The notes beneath the pieces are model-generated. The model was not told where the DNA came from, did no database searches, and was given only the letters and a program-made list of their open reading frames with translations. Of a DNA stretch of 5,847 bases, positions 4,844 to 5,847 are shown piece by piece. The stretch is taken from assembly GCA_023419535.1 (NCBI GenBank), contig JAEZXX010000110.1, forward strand, positions 1-5,847, in the 5' to 3' direction. This stretch comes from Pseudomonadota bacterium. Its GTDB lineage: Bacteria > Pseudomonadota > Alphaproteobacteria > Rhizobiales > Rhizobiaceae. The translations under genes were made by a program, and so were the position numbers. Position 1 is the stretch's first letter. Each line of letters starts with the position of its first letter.

Positions 4844-5847
4844 ATGCGTCGCAGGACGCGAGTTGCAGAACCCTCCTACGAGAATTCCTTCGCCGCCCTG
4901 CCCGCCCGCCTGCCGGCGACACCCCACCGCTCGACGCCGCGCCCGCGCATCGACGGCTCGCAGATCGCCATCGTCGCCGGCCCCCCGGGCGAGGAGATCC
5001 ACACCGACCCGTACGGCCGCGTGAAGCTCTGGTTCCCGTGGGACCGGCGCGCCCGCAAGGACGGCTCGGACACGCGCTGGGTTCGCGTCGCGCAGCCCTG
5101 GGCGGGCGGCTCGTGGGGCACGCAGGTGATCCCGCGCATCGGCATGGAGGCGGTGGTCTCCTTCGAGGGCGGCGACCCCGACCGCCCCATCGTCACCGCG
5201 CTCGTGCCCAACCCGCAGAACAGCGTTCCCTACGAGCTGCCGGCCAACAAGTCGCGCATGACGCTGCGCTCCAACACCCACAAGGGCCAGGGCTTCAACG
5301 AGCTCTCGATGGAGGACGAAGCGGGCGCTGAGAACATGTTCCTGCACGCCCAGAAGGACATGACGCAGCGCGTCCTCAACGACCACACGGCGCGCGTCGA
5401 CCGTCACGAGGTGGTCTCGGTCGGCGGCAACCGCGCCTTCGAGGTCTCGGGCAACCAGAAACAGGAGATCGGCGGGTCGATGAACCTGACGGTCGGCGGC
5501 ACGGGGCTGCAGGCGCTGGGGCTGATGGCGCAGGTGGCGGGCATGGGCGCGCAGACCTCCAGTCTCCTCTCCCAGGCCGGGCAGATCGCCGGCGGCGGGG
5601 GGCCGGGCCTCGCGGCCTTCGCCGGGACGATCGCCTCCTCCGCGCTCGGCTTCCTCGAAGGCTCGGGCCTCGCCTCGCGGGACGGCGTCGTCTCCGGCCC
5701 CTCGCCGCGCGCCGACGCCGGCACCGCGCTCGCCGGCTCCGGCTCGGGCGTCGGCGAGGCGGCGGGTGGCCTCTTCCCGCTGCCCGGCATCATGAACACC
5801 ATCGTCGGCTCGTTCAAATCCGACACGGTCGGCGTCGCCCGCACCGA
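4844..5847 (+). CDS. vgrG: 5'-truncated VgrG (OB-fold and needle; runs off right edge)
   Basis: This encodes the gp5-like half of a T6SS spike protein without the gp27-like N-terminal half. VgrG-like sequence begins at YENSFAALPA (near 4877), followed by the linker STPRPRIDG, the OB-fold with GPPGEEIHTDPYGRVKLWFP, RWVRVAQPWAGGSWG and GMEAVVSFEGGDPDRPIV, then SMEDEAGAENMFLHAQKDM and needle repeats (NDHTARVDRHEVVSVGG, FEVSGNQKQEIGGSMNLTVG). From 5501 it enters an Ala/Gly-rich stretch of about 97 residues. The ATG at 4844 has no ribosome-binding site and may not be used. If joined to 1-359 through the terminal repeat, the frame gives 411 codons, far short of usual full-length VgrG (about 600-750). 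It is best read as a partial vgrG repeat that carries a downstream cassette, or as an artefact of collapsing two vgrG copies. G+C reaches about 82% in 5641-5760. Confidence 0.85.
   Translation, partial: MRRRTRVAEPSYENSFAALPARLPATPHRSTPRPRIDGSQIAIVAGPPGEEIHTDPYGRVKLWFPWDRRARKDGSDTRWVRVAQPWAGGSWGTQVIPRIGMEAVVSFEGGDPDRPIVTALVPNPQNSVPYELPANKSRMTLRSNTHKGQGFNELSMEDEAGAENMFLHAQKDMTQRVLNDHTARVDRHEVVSVGGNRAFEVSGNQKQEIGGSMNLTVGGTGLQALGLMAQVAGMGAQTSSLLSQAGQIAGGGGPGLAAFAGTIASSALGFLEGSGLASRDGVVSGPSPRADAGTALAGSGSGVGEAAGGLFPLPGIMNTIVGSFKSDTVGVART
5721..5847 (+). repeat. Terminal direct repeat, right copy
   Basis: This is the second copy of the 127-base exact repeat. It has the same vgrG reading frame as the left copy, so joining the ends keeps the frame and gives a 5720-base unit. 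Confidence 0.97.

Noticed and set aside
1..5847. A small complete plasmid or phage circle of 5720 bases
   Set aside because: The ends overlap, but there is no replication, partition, mobilisation or capsid gene and no origin-like repeats; every gene belongs to one T6SS cassette.

Overview
The window is a high-GC bacterial segment, roughly 70-80% G+C in most of it by hand counts of sample lines. It carries one type VI secretion system (T6SS) effector cassette, all on the + strand: 3' end of vgrG, DUF2169 adaptor, PAAR-like (DUF4150) toxin with a C-terminal Ntox15 nuclease domain, GAD-like/DUF1851 immunity protein, two TPR-like genes of which the first is broken, and then a 5'-truncated vgrG running off the right edge. 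The order vgrG - DUF2169 - DUF4150/Ntox15 - GAD-like/DUF1851 is the one known from the Agrobacterium Tde2/Tdi2 locus. From family style and base composition I would guess a high-GC alphaproteobacterium, with low confidence.

The first 127 bases (1-127) are identical to the last 127 (5721-5847). Joined through this overlap, the sequence closes into a 5720-base circle, and the truncated vgrG at 4844-5847 reads in frame into the vgrG end at 1-359, giving one uninterrupted frame of 411 codons plus stop. No replication, partition, integrase or transposase gene is visible. The closure is therefore better explained as an assembly-graph loop through a repeated vgrG 3' half, or as a real tandem array or excised circle of the cassette, than as a plasmid.

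Layout. 1-359 is the vgrG C-terminal end. 363-1439 is the DUF2169 adaptor. 1439-3184 is the effector (start and stop overlap as TGATG). 3196-3876 is the immunity gene, with clearly lower G+C. 3877-3965 is a short spacer with a small hairpin. 3966-4427 is a TPR-like gene with no normal start. 4437-4775 is a second TPR-like gene in the same frame, separated from the first only by a TAG. 4776-4843 is a non-coding junction. 4844-5847 is vgrG lacking its gp27-like N-terminal half.

Inferred workings: DUF2169 loads the effector onto the VgrG needle, DUF4150 caps the spike, Ntox15 cleaves nucleic acid in the target cell, and the GAD-like/DUF1851 protein protects the producer and its sisters. The role of the TPR-like pair is unknown. 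The truncated vgrG makes the whole unit look like a swappable vgrG-3'/effector/immunity module.
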